Source: Paracidovorax anthurii
GTDB lineage: Bacteria; Pseudomonadota; Gammaproteobacteria; Burkholderiales; Burkholderiaceae_C
Assembly (NCBI RefSeq): GCF_003269065.1
Contig: NZ_QLTA01000002.1
Span: 62,001-126,000, forward strand
DNA: 64,000 nucleotides
Reading direction: 5' to 3'
In this document: piece after piece, positions 19,314-27,979 of the stretch
How the letters are laid out: every line of letters starts with the position of its first letter
How positions within the stretch are numbered: the stretch's first letter is position 1
Notes under the pieces: model-generated
Told to the model about the DNA's origin: nothing
Database searches by the model: none
The model's input: the letters and a program-made list of their open reading frames with translations, nothing else
Made by a program: the position numbers and the translations under genes

Positions 19314-19853
19314 TCAGACGCGCTGCTTGCCCAATTTGCGCGTGAGCGTGCGCCGGTGCATGCCGAGCCGGCGCGCGGCCTCGGAGATGTTGAAGTCGGT
19401 CTCGGCCAGCACCTCGTGGATGCGCTCCCACTCCAGTGTCTTGATGGAGCTGGAGCGGTTGGTCAGCTCCACCTCGGTGTTGCCTTCGGCCAGGCCGAAG
19501 GCGGTCTCGATGTCGTCGGTGTTGGAGGGCTTGGCGAGGTAGTGGCAGGCGCCGAGCTTCACCGCCTCCACCGCGGTGGCGATGCTGGCGAAGCCGGTCA
19601 GCACCACGATGCGCATGTCCGGGTTGGCGGCGTGCAGCTTCTGCACGCAGGCCAGGCCCGAGGCCTCGCCCTTGAGCTTCAGGTCCACCACGGCATAGTC
19701 GGGGTGCTGCCGCGCGAGCAGGTCTTCCACGCCGGCCAGGCTGTCCGCCTGCAGCACGCTGTAGCCGCGCCGCTCGAACGAGCGGGCCAGCGTGCGCGCG
19801 AGGGCCTCGTCGTCCTCCACGATCAGCAACGGGCGTTCACATTCAGCGTCCAT
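19314..19853 (-). CDS. regA: Redox response regulator RegA/PrrA/ActR type
   Basis: 179 residues: receiver domain with phospho-acceptor Asp about residue 57 (YAVVDLKLKGEASG) and Lys in YLAKPSN, then a Fis-like HTH at the C terminus (NISEAARRLGMHRRTLTRKL) nearly identical to the RegA family motif. RegA-type regulators act with RegB to control respiratory and redox genes. It overlaps the 3' end of the kinase gene by 11 bases and ends the cyoABCD-SURF1-regBA series. Confidence 0.92.
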   Translation of the reverse strand: MDAECERPLLIVEDDEALARTLARSFERRGYSVLQADSLAGVEDLLARQHPDYAVVDLKLKGEASGLACVQKLHAANPDMRIVVLTGFASIATAVEAVKLGACHYLAKPSNTDDIETAFGLAEGNTEVELTNRSSSIKTLEWERIHEVLAETDFNISEAARRLGMHRRTLTRKLGKQRV

Positions 19854-21264
19854 GGTGTGCTTGTCCGGTTTCCTGCAGTGCGATCGCCGCCAGCGGCAGG
19901 CGGATGGTCACCTCCGCGCCCCGGTCCGGCAGGTTGCGGGCCGTGACGCTGCCGCCCAGCGTGCGCGCCACGTTCATGGCCAGGAAGAGGCCCAGCCCGC
20001 CGCCCGCGCGGCCCTTGCTCGACTGGTAGGGCTTGCCGAGGTTGGCCAGGATGGCGGGATCGAATCCCGGGCCGGCGTCGGCCACGGTGATGCGCAAGGT
20101 ATCGGCGTCGCGTTCGACGGTGAGGCCCACCCAGCCGGGCGATGCATCGCGGGCATTGTCCAACACATTGAAAACCATCTGCTGGAGCGTGGTGTCGGAC
20201 ACCATCGGCGTGTCTGCGCCGAACTGGTTGTCGTAGTCGAAGTCGGCAATGGCCCGCGTGGCTCGCCACTCCCGCGCCAGCGCGTCCACGAAGGTGCGCA
20301 CGGTGGTCTGCGCGGAGGCCTCGCCGCGTGTTTCGCCGGCCGACAGCAGGATGCCGCTCACGATGCCCTTGCAGCGTTGCACCTGGATCTGCATCTCGGC
20401 GATCTCGTCCTGCAGCACGGTGTCGCCGGCCAGGCGCGGATCGTGCCGCCAGTCGCCCAGGATCACCGCCATGGTGGACAGCGGCGTGCCCAGTTCATGT
20501 GCCGCGCCCGAGGCGAGCAGGCCCATGCGCACGATGTGCTCTTCCTCCATGGCGCGCTGCCGGGCGGCCGCGAGGCGGGCATCGCGCTGGCGCAGGTTGC
20601 GCTCGATGCGGGTGATGAAGATCACCACCAGGATCGCGTTGAGCAGGAAACACACCAGCAGGCCGAGCAGGTAGGGGCTGGAGAGGCCCCGGTGCAGGTC
20701 CGCCGGCAGGGGCAGGGGCAGGTTGAAGCGCGAGAGCGCGGCGAAGCAGCCGGTCGTGATGAGCACGATCGACCAGATGAAGCCGCCGCGCAGCAGCACC
20801 GCGCCGACGGCGATCTGCAGCAGGTAGAGGAAGACGAACGGATTGCCCGTGCCACCGCTCAGGTAGAGCTGCACGGTGAGCACCGCGACGTCGATCAGCA
20901 GCGCCAGGAACAGCTCCACATGGCGCACGCCGTGGCCGGTGCGCCAGCGCAGCAGGCTGACGATGTTGAAGAGCGCGAGGCAGCCCACCACCATGAGCAT
21001 CTCGCGCACGGGCAGCGTGAGGCCGAGGCTGTAGTAGGCCACCTCGATGGTGAACACCTGCCCGATCACCGCCACCCAGCGCAGCTGGATGAGCTGATGC
21101 AGGTTCTTCAGCCCCGCGGCGGCATTGGCGGAGCGCGCGTTGCGCGCCGACGGGGAGGGAGCGGTGCTGGAAGAGGGCAGGGCAGTGTCAGCGCGGGGGC
21201 TGCTGCGTCGGGGCGGAAGGGGCACGGTCGGCGGAACGCAGGCGAAACTCGTAGCGTGCCACAT
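19843..21264 (-). CDS. regB: Redox sensor histidine kinase RegB/PrrB type
   Basis: Membrane histidine kinase (473 residues from the chosen ATG). Six hydrophobic segments (about 60-220) carry the family's ubiquinone-sensing heptapeptide GGTGNPF (137-143). The H-box is ASGAAHELGTPLSTM (His 256) and a Cys in QVQRCKGI (Cys 298) matches the RegB redox-active Cys. The HATPase ends with GGGLGLFLAMN. The start is uncertain: ATG 21264 or GTG 21225; both overlap the end of the SURF1 gene and neither has a good RBS. Partner of the adjacent RegA. Confidence 0.9.
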   Translation of the reverse strand: MWHATSFACVPPTVPLPPRRSSPRADTALPSSSTAPSPSARNARSANAAAGLKNLHQLIQLRWVAVIGQVFTIEVAYYSLGLTLPVREMLMVVGCLALFNIVSLLRWRTGHGVRHVELFLALLIDVAVLTVQLYLSGGTGNPFVFLYLLQIAVGAVLLRGGFIWSIVLITTGCFAALSRFNLPLPLPADLHRGLSSPYLLGLLVCFLLNAILVVIFITRIERNLRQRDARLAAARQRAMEEEHIVRMGLLASGAAHELGTPLSTMAVILGDWRHDPRLAGDTVLQDEIAEMQIQVQRCKGIVSGILLSAGETRGEASAQTTVRTFVDALAREWRATRAIADFDYDNQFGADTPMVSDTTLQQMVFNVLDNARDASPGWVGLTVERDADTLRITVADAGPGFDPAILANLGKPYQSSKGRAGGGLGLFLAMNVARTLGGSVTARNLPDRGAEVTIRLPLAAIALQETGQAHHGR

Positions 21265-22027
21265 ACCAGGCCGCGCCCGCAACCATCAGCGCAAGCCCGT
21301 ACCACGTCAGCGCATAGACGAGGTGGCTGTTGTGGAAGCGGATCACCGTCATGCCCGGCCGGGGCCATTGCGCGGCATCTGCTGCGGGCGCCACGGAGGC
21401 GGCGGCCCGGGGATCGGGGAGTCCGGCATCGATGAAGAAGGGCGCTGCCTGCGCCAGCCCCTGCGCGGCGGCGATGGCCGTGACATCGCGTGAATACCAG
21501 CGCTGCTGCGCGGGGTCGTTGGAGCGCAGGAAGCCGCCTCCGGGTTCGCTCATGCGCAGCAGGCCCTGCACGGTGACCGCGTGTGCCGCCGGGCCATCGC
21601 CGGCCCCGGAAAGCCATTGGGCGCGCTGCGCCTGCGGCACGAAGCCCCGGTTGACCAGCACCTGCGTGCCATCGGCCTGCTGCAGCGGCGTCATCACCCA
21701 GAAGCCGGCGCCCAGATCCGTGGTGGCCTGCGCCAGGACGGTCTTGTCCAGCAGCCAGCGACCGGTGGCGGTGACGGGCAGGTATTCGTGGCCCGCGGCA
21801 TCGACCTTGCCCCATTCGGCGGGAGGGGGCACCGGCACGGGCGCGGCATGCGCGCGCTGCTCCACCCGTTCGATCAGCGCGAGTTTCCAGGCCCGGCGCT
21901 GGACCTGCCAGGTGCCCAGGGCCAGAAAGCCCAAAAACAAGGCGATGCCCACCAGGATGAGCATCGCTTGAACGGTGCGGGAGCGCCGGCCCCGGGGGGC
22001 GGCGTCTCCATCGCGGTGCGCCGCCAC
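21188..22027 (-). CDS. SURF1-family oxidase assembly protein
   Basis: 279 residues. Two membrane helices bracket a periplasmic domain. Hallmarks: FLALGTWQVQRRAWKLALIERV at the first helix and NSHLVYALTWYGLALMV at the second, with VLVNRGFVP between. SURF1 aids haem insertion into haem-copper oxidases. I chose GTG 22027, which lies three bases after the cyoD stop; the alternative ATG 21964 starts at the first helix. Being next to cyoD suggests it serves the bo3 quinol oxidase here. Confidence 0.87.
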   Translation of the reverse strand: MAAHRDGDAAPRGRRSRTVQAMLILVGIALFLGFLALGTWQVQRRAWKLALIERVEQRAHAAPVPVPPPAEWGKVDAAGHEYLPVTATGRWLLDKTVLAQATTDLGAGFWVMTPLQQADGTQVLVNRGFVPQAQRAQWLSGAGDGPAAHAVTVQGLLRMSEPGGGFLRSNDPAQQRWYSRDVTAIAAAQGLAQAAPFFIDAGLPDPRAAASVAPAADAAQWPRPGMTVIRFHNSHLVYALTWYGLALMVAGAAWYVARYEFRLRSADRAPSAPTQQPPR

Positions 22028-22029
22028 GC

Positions 22030-22458
22030 TCAAGGCGTGATCACCGCCGGCGCGGCGGCGGGCGCCGCGGTGCCGGGCATGGTGTGCTCCGGCATCATGT
22101 TGGTGTTCATGTGGAACATGACCCACAGCGTGCCCGTGATGGCGATGGCCACGAAGACCACGGTGAAGATCGTGGACAGCATGGTCCAGCCACCCTCGAC
22201 CTTGCCGTTCATGTGCAGGAAATACACCATGTGGACCAGGATCTGTACCACGGCGAAGCCGCCCAGCACCAGCACGGCCGTGTTGCGGTCGGCGATGACC
22301 TTGGCCATGACCAGCCAGAACGGAATGGCGGTGAGGATGACCGAGAGCACGAAGCCGATCATGTAGCCGGAGAACGTGCTGTGCGGGCCGTCGTCGTGGT
22401 GGTGGTCGTCATGCCCGCCGTGGGCATGTGCGTGTGCATGCGAATTCTGTGCGCTCAT
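22030..22458 (-). CDS. cyoD: Cytochrome bo3 ubiquinol oxidase subunit IV
   Basis: 142 residues with a His/Asp-rich N terminus (HAHAHAHGGHDDHHHDDG) and three membrane helices; VVQILVHMVYFLHMNGKVEGGW is typical of CyoD. It helps assemble the Cu(B) site in subunit I. Its ATG (22458) is immediately adjacent to the TAA of cyoC, indicating coupling. The Ala/Pro-rich C-terminal tail is longer than in E. coli. Confidence 0.93.
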   Translation of the reverse strand: MSAQNSHAHAHAHGGHDDHHHDDGPHSTFSGYMIGFVLSVILTAIPFWLVMAKVIADRNTAVLVLGGFAVVQILVHMVYFLHMNGKVEGGWTMLSTIFTVVFVAIAITGTLWVMFHMNTNMMPEHTMPGTAAPAAAPAVITP

Positions 22459-23094
22459 TTACAGCACCCCCATCAGGTACACAAAGGTGAAGACGCCGAT
22501 CCAGACCACGTCCAGGAAGTGCCAGAACATGGACAGGCACATCAGGCGGCGGTTGTTCTCGGGGATCAGGCCATGCTTGCCGATCTGGATCATCAGCACC
22601 ACCATCCAGATCAGGCCGAAGGTCACGTGCAGGCCGTGGGTGCCCACGAGCGTGAAGAAGGCCGACAGGAAGGCGCTGCGCTGCGGGCCCGCGCCCTCGT
22701 GCAGCAGGTGGGCGAACTCATAGAGCTCCAGGCCCAGGAAGCACAGGCCGAACACGCCGGTAACGGCCAGCCAGGCCAGCGTGCCGCGCACGTTGCCCTT
22801 TTGCTTCTGCAGCATCGCGAAGCCGAAGGTGATGGACGACAGCAGCAGGAAGGCCGTGTTGATGGCCACCAGCGTCAGGTCGAAGAGCTGCGCGCCCGTG
22901 GGGCCGGCCGCGTAGCTGTGGCCCAGCACGCCATAGGTGGCGAACAGCGCCGCGAAGATGAGGCAGTCGCTCATCAGGTAGAGCCAGAAGCCCAGCGCGG
23001 TGCCGTTCTCGGGGTGGGGCTCCTCCGCGAGGCGGTAGTCGCGCGAAGCCAGGGCGCCGGCCGCGCCGGCTGCTTGGTAACGGATATCAGACAT
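22459..23094 (-). CDS. cyoC: Cytochrome bo3 ubiquinol oxidase subunit III
   Basis: 211 residues, five membrane helices, COX III family: [27 protein letters not shown] near the start, [14 protein letters not shown] later. The ATG at 23094 ([10 protein letters not shown]) overlaps the 3' end of cyoB by eight bases; a start 16 codons upstream would add a non-family tail. Part of the proton-pumping quinol oxidase complex in the inner membrane. Confidence 0.94.
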   Translation of the reverse strand: MSDIRYQAAGAAGALASRDYRLAEEPHPENGTALGFWLYLMSDCLIFAALFATYGVLGHSYAAGPTGAQLFDLTLVAINTAFLLLSSITFGFAMLQKQKGNVRGTLAWLAVTGVFGLCFLGLELYEFAHLLHEGAGPQRSAFLSAFFTLVGTHGLHVTFGLIWMVVLMIQIGKHGLIPENNRRLMCLSMFWHFLDVVWIGVFTFVYLMGVL

Positions 23095-25087
23095 GGCGGG
23101 CCAATTGGAGTGTGCGGGCTTCTTCGGTCGAGATGACTTCATCGGCGGGGATGTAGAAGTCGCGCTTGTAGTTGAACGTGTGGATGATCGACGCCAGGAT
23201 CACCGCCGCGAACGACAGTCCGGCCAGCAGCCACATGTGCCAGATCAGCGCGAAGCCCATCACCAGGCTGAACGCGGAGATCACGGCACCCGCGCCGGTG
23301 TTGGCCGGCATGTGGATGGGCTGGAAGCCCGACAGCGGACGCTGGTAGCCGTGCTTCTTCATGTCCCACCAGGCATCGATCTCGTACACGCGGGGCGTGA
23401 ACGCGAAGTTGTATTGCGGCGGGGGCGAGGAGGTGGCCCATTCGAGCGTGCGTGCGTCCCAGGGGTCGCCGGTCACGTCGCGCAGCTCCTCGCGCTTGAG
23501 GTAGCTCACCACCAGCTGGATCAGGAAGCAGCCGATGCCGGCGGCGATCAGCGCCGCGCCGATGGCGGCGATCACGAACCAGATCTGCAGGGACTGGTCT
23601 TCGAAGTGGTTGGCTCGGCGGGTCACGCCCATCAGGCCCAGCACGTACAGCGGCGTGAAGGCCACCCAGAAGCCCACCACCCACAGCCAGAAGGAGCGAA
23701 CCCCCCAGGTGCGGTCGAGCTTGTAGCCGAAGGCCTTGGGATACCAGTAGTTGATGCCGGCGAACAGGCCGAACACCACGCCGCCGATGATGACGTTGTG
23801 GAAGTGAGCGATCAGGAACAGGCTGTTGTGCAGCACGAAGTCGGCCGGGGGAACGGCCAGCAGCACGCCGGTCATGCCGCCGATGGCGAAGGTGGCCATG
23901 AAGGCGACGGTCCACATCATGGGCAGCTCGAAGCGGATGCGGCCCTTGTACATGGTGAACAGCCAGTTGAAGATCTTCGCGCCCGTGGGGATCGAGATGA
24001 TCATCGTCGTGATGCCGAAGAAGGTGTTCACGCTCGCGCCCGAGCCCATCGTGAAGAAGTGGTGCAGCCACACGAGGTACGAGAGGATGGTGATACACAC
24101 CGTGGCATACACCATGGAGGTGTAGCCGAACAGGCGCTTCTTGCAGAACGTGGCCACCACCTCGGAGAAGACGCCGAAGACGGGCAGGATCAGGATGTAC
24201 ACCTCGGGGTGGCCCCAGATCCAGATCAGGTTCACGTACAGCATGGCGTTGCCGCCGAAGTCATTGCTGAAGAAGTGCGTGCCCAGGTAGCGGTCCAGCG
24301 ACATCAGCACCAGGGCGGCCGTGAGCACGGGGAACGAGGCCACGATCAGCGCGTTGGTGCACAGGGCGGTCCAGGTGAAGACGGGCATGCGCATCAGGCT
24401 CATGCCGGGCGCGCGCATCTTGATGATGGTGACGATCAGGTTGATGCCCGATAGCGTCGTGCCCACCCCCGCGATCTGCAGCGCCCAGATGTAGTAGTCC
24501 AGCCCCACGCCCGGGTTCTGCGCCCCCAGGTTGGACAGCGCCAGCCAGCCGGAGGTGGAGAACTCGCCCAGGAACAGCGACATCATCACCAGCACCGCGC
24601 CGGCCGTGGTCATCCAGAAGCTGAAGTTGTTCAGGAAGGGGAACGACACGTCGCGTGCGCCGATCTGCAGCGGCACGAGGTAGTTCATCAGGCCCGTCAC
24701 CAGCGGCATGGCCACGAAGAAGATCATGATCACGCCGTGGGCGGTGAAGATCTGGTCGTAGTGGTGTGGGGGCAGGTAGCCCATGTTGTCGCCAAAGGCC
24801 ATGGCCTGCTGCAGCCGCATCATGGCGGCATCGGCGAAGCCGCGCAGCAGCATCACGAGGCCGAGGATCATGTACATGATCCCGATCTTCTTGTGGTCGA
24901 TGCTGCAGATCCAGTCGCGCCACAGGGGGCCCCAGAGGCGGAACTTGGTGATGGCCGCCAGCACGGCGATCCCGCCCAGCACCACGGCAATGAAGGTCCA
25001 CAGCACGATGGGCTCATGCGCCATCGGTACGGAGTCCCAGGTGATCCGTCCCAGGGCCCAGTGGGACGCGGAGGTATGTTCGGACAT
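23087..25087 (-). CDS. cyoB: Cytochrome bo3 ubiquinol oxidase subunit I
   Basis: Catalytic haem-copper subunit (666 residues), reducing O2 to water with electrons from ubiquinol and pumping protons. Cu(B)/active-site motifs: [17 protein letters not shown] (His cross-linked to Tyr in other family members), [11 protein letters not shown], and [16 protein letters not shown] for the haem ligands. Some 14-15 membrane helices are visible, as in CyoB. Lies 59 bases after cyoA. Confidence 0.97.
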   Translation of the reverse strand: MSEHTSASHWALGRITWDSVPMAHEPIVLWTFIAVVLGGIAVLAAITKFRLWGPLWRDWICSIDHKKIGIMYMILGLVMLLRGFADAAMMRLQQAMAFGDNMGYLPPHHYDQIFTAHGVIMIFFVAMPLVTGLMNYLVPLQIGARDVSFPFLNNFSFWMTTAGAVLVMMSLFLGEFSTSGWLALSNLGAQNPGVGLDYYIWALQIAGVGTTLSGINLIVTIIKMRAPGMSLMRMPVFTWTALCTNALIVASFPVLTAALVLMSLDRYLGTHFFSNDFGGNAMLYVNLIWIWGHPEVYILILPVFGVFSEVVATFCKKRLFGYTSMVYATVCITILSYLVWLHHFFTMGSGASVNTFFGITTMIISIPTGAKIFNWLFTMYKGRIRFELPMMWTVAFMATFAIGGMTGVLLAVPPADFVLHNSLFLIAHFHNVIIGGVVFGLFAGINYWYPKAFGYKLDRTWGVRSFWLWVVGFWVAFTPLYVLGLMGVTRRANHFEDQSLQIWFVIAAIGAALIAAGIGCFLIQLVVSYLKREELRDVTGDPWDARTLEWATSSPPPQYNFAFTPRVYEIDAWWDMKKHGYQRPLSGFQPIHMPANTGAGAVISAFSLVMGFALIWHMWLLAGLSFAAVILASIIHTFNYKRDFYIPADEVISTEEARTLQLARHV

Positions 25088-25146
25088 ATCGAGTCTCTTC
25101 GGAAAGGGGCCCGGCGCCGCTCACGCGGCCGCCCGGCCCGACAGGG

Positions 25147-26181
25147 TCATTGCGAGGGGGTGGCGCGATTTTCCAGGGAGGCGACCACGCGGGCCGAGTT
25201 CTCGGCGGTGCACACGTCCTGGGGCAGATTCAGGCCGCTGGCCTTCAGGAAGGCCTCGCCGCCGTTGGCGTCGATGGCCATCATGTGGTGCATGCACATC
25301 TTGCCGTCTTCCACGCAGCGGTTCAGCACCTTGTCGTAGAGGCCTTCTTCCACGGAAGCGAAGCGCTCGACGGGGTTGCGCTCGCTGGGCTTGGCCAGCG
25401 CCAGGTAGGTCTTGCTGTCGAGCGCCTTGCCGCCCGCCTTGGCCTCGCCGACCCACTTGGCGAAGTCGTCGTCGCTCAGGCCGTGGAACTTGAAGGTCAT
25501 GCCCGAGAAGCCCGCGCCGCTGTAGTGCGAGGACATGCCGTGGAAGACTCCCGGCTTGTTGATGATGGCGTTCAGCTCCGTCTGCATGCCGGGCATGGTG
25601 TAGATCATGCCGGCGAGGTCGGGCACGTAGAACGCGTTCATCGTGGAGGAGGAGGTCAGCTTGAAGACGATGGGGCGGTCCACCGGGGCGGCCACTTCGT
25701 TCACCGTCGCGATGCCTTGTTCCGGGTAGAAGAAGGCCCATTTCCAGTCCATGGCCACCACCTGGATCTCCAGCGGCTTGGCGTTGCCGGGCAGCGGGCG
25801 GTTGGCGTCGATGCGCTCCAGCGGGCGGTACGGGTCGAGCTTGTGGGTGCTGATCCAGGTCAGGGCGCCCAGCGCGATGATGATCATCAGGGGCACGGTC
25901 CAGATCACCAGCTCCAGCGTGGTGGAATGGTGCCAGTCGGGATCGTATTCGGCCTGGGTGTTGGACTGCCGGTACTTCCATGCGAAGAGGAAGGTGAGCA
26001 GGATCACCGGAACGATGATGATCAACATGAGCAGGGTCGCGGTGACCACCAGCTGGCCTTGCTGCGCGGCGATGTCTCCTGCCGGATTGAGGACGACGGC
26101 CTTGCTGCAGCCAGTCAGACTGGCTGCCAAGGCGGCCGCGCCGAGCCATGCGGGCCCGCGGAGTTTCTTGATTTTCAGCAT
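25147..26181 (-). CDS. cyoA: Cytochrome bo3 ubiquinol oxidase subunit II (lipoprotein)
   Basis: 344 residues. Lipoprotein signal with lipobox ASLTGCSKA (Cys 25), two membrane helices, then a periplasmic cupredoxin domain. The Cu(A) ligands of cytochrome c oxidases are absent (the region reads SSHYSGAGFSGM, without the Cys pair), which marks a quinol oxidase. First gene of the cyoABCD-SURF1-regBA series. No clear Shine-Dalgarno sequence precedes the ATG; instead a terminator-like hairpin sits in the leader at 26196-26220. Confidence 0.95.
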   Translation of the reverse strand: MLKIKKLRGPAWLGAAALAASLTGCSKAVVLNPAGDIAAQQGQLVVTATLLMLIIIVPVILLTFLFAWKYRQSNTQAEYDPDWHHSTTLELVIWTVPLMIIIALGALTWISTHKLDPYRPLERIDANRPLPGNAKPLEIQVVAMDWKWAFFYPEQGIATVNEVAAPVDRPIVFKLTSSSTMNAFYVPDLAGMIYTMPGMQTELNAIINKPGVFHGMSSHYSGAGFSGMTFKFHGLSDDDFAKWVGEAKAGGKALDSKTYLALAKPSERNPVERFASVEEGLYDKVLNRCVEDGKMCMHHMMAIDANGGEAFLKASGLNLPQDVCTAENSARVVASLENRATPSQ

Positions 26182-26195
26182 GCTTGGGGCGTGAC

Positions 26196-26220
26196 AAAAA
26201 CGCGTTTAGGGATAAACGCG
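26196..26220 (-). promoter_or_regulatory. Terminator-like hairpin in the cyoA leader
   Basis: Read on the minus strand, CGCGTTTA-TCCC-TAAACGCG forms a perfect 8-base-pair stem with a four-base loop, followed at once by TTTTT. It ends 15 bases before the cyoA ATG. It has the form of an intrinsic terminator, so it could be an attenuator or a structure that governs ribosome access. No leader peptide or riboswitch could be recognised. Confidence 0.6.
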
Positions 26221-26265
26221 GATTACAGAACTGACCGAATGTAATACGTTGGATAGTTTTGTCGA

Positions 26266-26282
26266 TTGGACATTTTGTCCAA
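26266..26282. promoter_or_regulatory. Operator-like inverted repeat between cyoA and the MFS gene
   Basis: TTGGACATTTTGTCCAA: perfect 7-base arms with a three-base spacer, in the shared intergenic region of divergent cyoA and the MFS transporter gene. Symmetry and position suggest a dimeric regulator site. The cognate protein is unknown; RegA is one possibility but its reported sites are different in form. Confidence 0.5.
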
Positions 26283-26455
26283 GGTCAAGGCGCGCGCCGA
26301 ACCCGCATGGGCAGGGGCTTGCGGCGCGCCCCCTCCAAATCCCGAGTGGATGTAAGGGTTTATCCGGCCCCCGTTTGGGGAAAAATCGCCTTGTGGCGGT
26401 GGTGGGCGCGGGTGTAGAACGGTGCTGTGTTCAGCATGACTTGAGGAGGCGTTCT

Positions 26456-27802
26456 ATGAGTGGGCTCGCTGGTTCCGCCACATATCCCTCGGGGAATTTC
26501 CATCACGAGGAATCTTTGTCCCATGCGGACACCCATGAAGAAGCCACGCCCAGCGAAATCGCCGTGGGCGTGATCATCGGGCGGTCGTCCGAGTATTTCG
26601 ACTTCTTCGTGTTCGGCATCGCCTGCGTGCTGGTGTTCCCGTCCTTCCTGTTTCCGTACCTCTCGCGCCTGGACGGTACCCTGATGGCGTTCGCGATCTT
26701 CGCGGTCGCCTTCATCGCCCGTCCGATCGGCACGGCCCTCTCCATGGCGGTGCAGCGGCGATGGGGCCGGGGCACCAAGCTCACCCTCTCGCTCTTCGTG
26801 CTGGGAGCCTCCACGGCGGGCATGGCCTTCCTGCCCAGCTACGAGAGCGTCGGCAGCGCGGCCGTCGTGGCGCTGGTCATCCTGCGCTTCGGCCAGGGGC
26901 TGGCGCTGGGCGGCTCCTGGGATGGCCTGCCGTCGCTGCTGGCCATGTCCGCCCCCCCGGAGCGGCGCGGCTGGTACGCCATGGTGGGCCAGTTGGGCGC
27001 GCCCGTGGGCTTCGCGCTGGCCGCGAGCCTGTTCGCCTACCTCTACAGCAGCCTGAGCGTGCGCGAGTTCCTCGATTGGGGCTGGCGCTATCCGTTCTTC
27101 GTGGCCTTCGCCATCAACGTGGTGGCCCTGTTCGCCCGCCTGCGCCTCATCGTGGGGCAGTCGTACAGCGACCTGCTGCAGCAGCGCGAACTCGAACCCG
27201 TCGGGGCCTTGCGGCTGATGCGCAACGAGGGGCGCAATGTGGTGCTGGGCGCATTCGCCGCGCTGGCGAGCTTCGCGCTGTTCCATGTGGTGACCGTGTT
27301 CCCGCTGTCGTGGATCTCGATGTATTCCGAGCAGTCGATCACCCACGTGCTGGGCATGCAGATCGTGGGCGCGTTCCTGGCGGCCATCGCCATCGCCATA
27401 TCGGGGCGCCTGGCCGACCAGATGGGGCGCCGCAACACGCTGGGTACCATGGCCTGCCTGATCGGCGCCTTCAGCTTGGTGACGCCCTGGCTGCTGAGCA
27501 GCGGCACCGCGGGCAACAACGTCTTCATCCTGGTGGGTTTCGTGCTGCTGGGGCTCTCCTACGGGCAGGCCTCGGGGACGGTCACGGCCAACTTCTCCCC
27601 GCGTTACCGCTACACGGGGGCTGCGCTGTCGGCGGATCTGGCGTGGCTGGTGGGGGCGGCATTCGCGCCGCTGGTGGCCCTGGGGTTGTCGGCGCGCTTC
27701 GGGCTGGTGGCCGTGTGCCTCTACCTGCTCTCGGGCGTGGTCTGCACGCTGGGCGCGCTGCGCATCAACCGCATGATCGAGCGCCAGCGCGCCGACGAGT
27801 GA
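26456..27802 (+). CDS. MFS transporter, metabolite:H+ symporter-like
   Basis: 448 residues, 12 predicted membrane helices. The early segment GVIIGRSSEYFDFFVFGIACVLVFPSFLFP and loop RPIGTALSMAVQRRWGRGTKLTLSLF resemble the MHS branch (shikimate, proline/betaine, dicarboxylate symporters), and LADQMGRRNTLGTM repeats the MFS loop motif. The ATG at 26456 has a strong RBS (GAGGAGGC); an earlier frame extension lacks family features. Divergent from cyoA. Substrate not determinable. Confidence 0.88.
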   Translation: MSGLAGSATYPSGNFHHEESLSHADTHEEATPSEIAVGVIIGRSSEYFDFFVFGIACVLVFPSFLFPYLSRLDGTLMAFAIFAVAFIARPIGTALSMAVQRRWGRGTKLTLSLFVLGASTAGMAFLPSYESVGSAAVVALVILRFGQGLALGGSWDGLPSLLAMSAPPERRGWYAMVGQLGAPVGFALAASLFAYLYSSLSVREFLDWGWRYPFFVAFAINVVALFARLRLIVGQSYSDLLQQRELEPVGALRLMRNEGRNVVLGAFAALASFALFHVVTVFPLSWISMYSEQSITHVLGMQIVGAFLAAIAIAISGRLADQMGRRNTLGTMACLIGAFSLVTPWLLSSGTAGNNVFILVGFVLLGLSYGQASGTVTANFSPRYRYTGAALSADLAWLVGAAFAPLVALGLSARFGLVAVCLYLLSGVVCTLGALRINRMIERQRADE

Positions 27803-27841
27803 AGGATCGGCCGCAGGAGGCGGCGCCTTGATCCCATGAAA

Positions 27842-27873
27842 AAAAGGGCCATGCATGCGTGCATGGCCCTTTT
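27842..27873. terminator. Bidirectional intrinsic terminator
   Basis: Perfect 14-base-pair stem AAAAGGGCCATGCA / TGCATGGCCCTTTT with tetraloop TGCG. A-rich on the left arm and T-rich on the right, so it can end transcripts both from the rightward MFS gene and from the leftward tolA gene. Confidence 0.9.
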
Positions 27874-27979
27874 GGCTTGGGGCGCGGGGCTCCGGGGTGG
27901 CCGCCTGCACGGCATGGGCGGCGGGCGGGGACGGAGCATGGCGAATGGCCGAGGGGCCTCCTCGGGGCTCGAACCCCCG

